Below are positions 5,856-6,030 of a DNA stretch of 6,030 nt, piece after piece; positions within the stretch are counted from its first letter, which is position 1; the number at the start of each line of letters is the position of its first letter. Location: positions 1 to 6,030 of the forward strand of contig USNC01000096.1 of the NCBI GenBank assembly GCA_900555915.1, read 5' to 3'. A program made the translations under genes and the position numbers. This stretch comes from an uncultured Porphyromonadaceae bacterium. GTDB lineage: Bacteria > Bacteroidota > Bacteroidia > Bacteroidales > Muribaculaceae. Under the pieces are notes generated by a model, which was not told the origin of the DNA, did not search any database, and saw only the letters and a program-made list of their open reading frames with translations.

Positions 5856-5988
5856 AACCTGAAATTTATCGCAAGGCACTACAAGCCGGGGATGTTTTCC
5901 GCCTCGAAAGGGTGGAGACGTCTCGGCATAGCCGCGGCGTCGCCCTGGCGCCGGGTACGCACGGCAGCCGCAGTGGCCGCCGCAATAT
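5844..5988 (+). CDS. Unidentified protein, N-terminal fragment (3' truncated by contig end)
   Basis: Only 48 genomic codons remain, running from MEKDNLKFIARHYKPG to an alanine-rich stretch AAAVAAAI. The N-terminus is charged and presumably cytoplasmic, with FSASKGWRRLGI. A basic patch WRRVR and the start of a hydrophobic segment follow, suggesting a single-pass protein with a short cytoplasmic head and a periplasmic body that is not present here. I do not recognise the family from this piece. The frame was chosen because the ATG is followed by GC-rich third positions and a sensible membrane-protein pattern. A longer overlapping frame from ATG 5819 is also open but reads as low-quality Arg/Gly/Ser-rich sequence. 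Residues encoded after 5988 come from adapter and must not be kept. Confidence 0.55.
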
Positions 5989-6030
5989 CTGTCTCTTATA
6001 CACATCTCCGAGCCCACGAGACACTGAGCG
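5989..6030 (+). other. Nextera Read-2 adapter plus 8-nt i7 index (not genomic)
   Basis: CTGTCTCTTATACACATCT (5989-6007) is the reverse-complemented Tn5 mosaic end. CCGAGCCCACGAGAC (6008-6022) is the standard Nextera transposase read-2 extension. The last 8 bases, ACTGAGCG (6023-6030), occupy the i7 barcode position and match, from memory, the Nextera index N724. This is read-through adapter assembled into the contig. Confidence 0.97.

Noticed and set aside
5823..6017. Reverse-strand 64-residue reading frame beginning MGSEMCIRDR
   Set aside because: The first residues are translated adapter (MCIRDR is a classic adapter peptide), and the rest is antisense to the truncated gene at 5844.
5819..6030. 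Overlapping forward frame from ATG 5819 open to the contig end
   Set aside because: It is Arg/Gly/Ser-rich with no recognisable pattern, and its tail LLYTSPSPRD is adapter. The frame from 5844 gives a more plausible N-terminus and membrane segment. With only 145 genomic bases, the choice is likely but not certain.

Overview
The window looks like one complete short assembly contig rather than a slice of a longer sequence. Its first 11 bases and last 42 bases are Nextera (Tn5 mosaic-end) library adapter, so only about 12-5988 is genome. The organism is most likely a member of the Bacteroidales (Bacteroidota), possibly a Muribaculaceae-like gut bacterium. The reasons are GC-rich coding sequence with AT-rich spacers, no Shine-Dalgarno sequences before any start, promoters fitting the Bacteroidota TTG / TAnnTTTG pattern, an AroB of the Bacteroidota sequence type, and tandem FtsX-type permeases behind a HlyD-type adaptor. 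The family-level placement is inference.

Layout. Left block (12-3168, + strand): the 3' part of a periplasmic adaptor (membrane fusion protein) gene, then two MacB/FtsX-type ABC permease subunit genes. They are spaced 2 nt apart and then overlap by 4 nt, so they form one operon. The ATPase and any TolC-like outer-membrane partner are not present and presumably lie upstream beyond the contig end. Together these would form a tripartite ABC export or efflux machine spanning the envelope. A 73-bp convergent junction follows, holding a strong 12-position hairpin and an 8-bp tandem repeat.

Middle (3242-4927, - strand): a single 561-residue gene fusing an N-terminal HAD phosphatase (beta-phosphoglucomutase-like) to a C-terminal 3-dehydroquinate synthase (AroB, step 2 of the shikimate pathway). 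It is divided from a divergent + strand gene by an 88-bp AT-rich spacer carrying back-to-back Bacteroidota-type promoters. Both -7 boxes end exactly 4 nt before the ATG, suggesting leaderless or nearly leaderless mRNAs.

Right block (5016-5988, + strand): a secreted Sel1-repeat protein whose stop codon lies inside a 7-bp tandem repeat, then the first 48 codons of an unidentified gene cut off by the contig end. That last gene has a plausible promoter and a long imperfect inverted repeat (16 of 18 positions paired) that would bury its own start codon in an RNA hairpin. No mobile element, CRISPR array, tRNA or rRNA was seen. I did not find a clear new multi-gene system. The most interesting items are the HAD-AroB fusion, the start-codon hairpin, the two likely leaderless promoters and the repeat-encoded stop codon.
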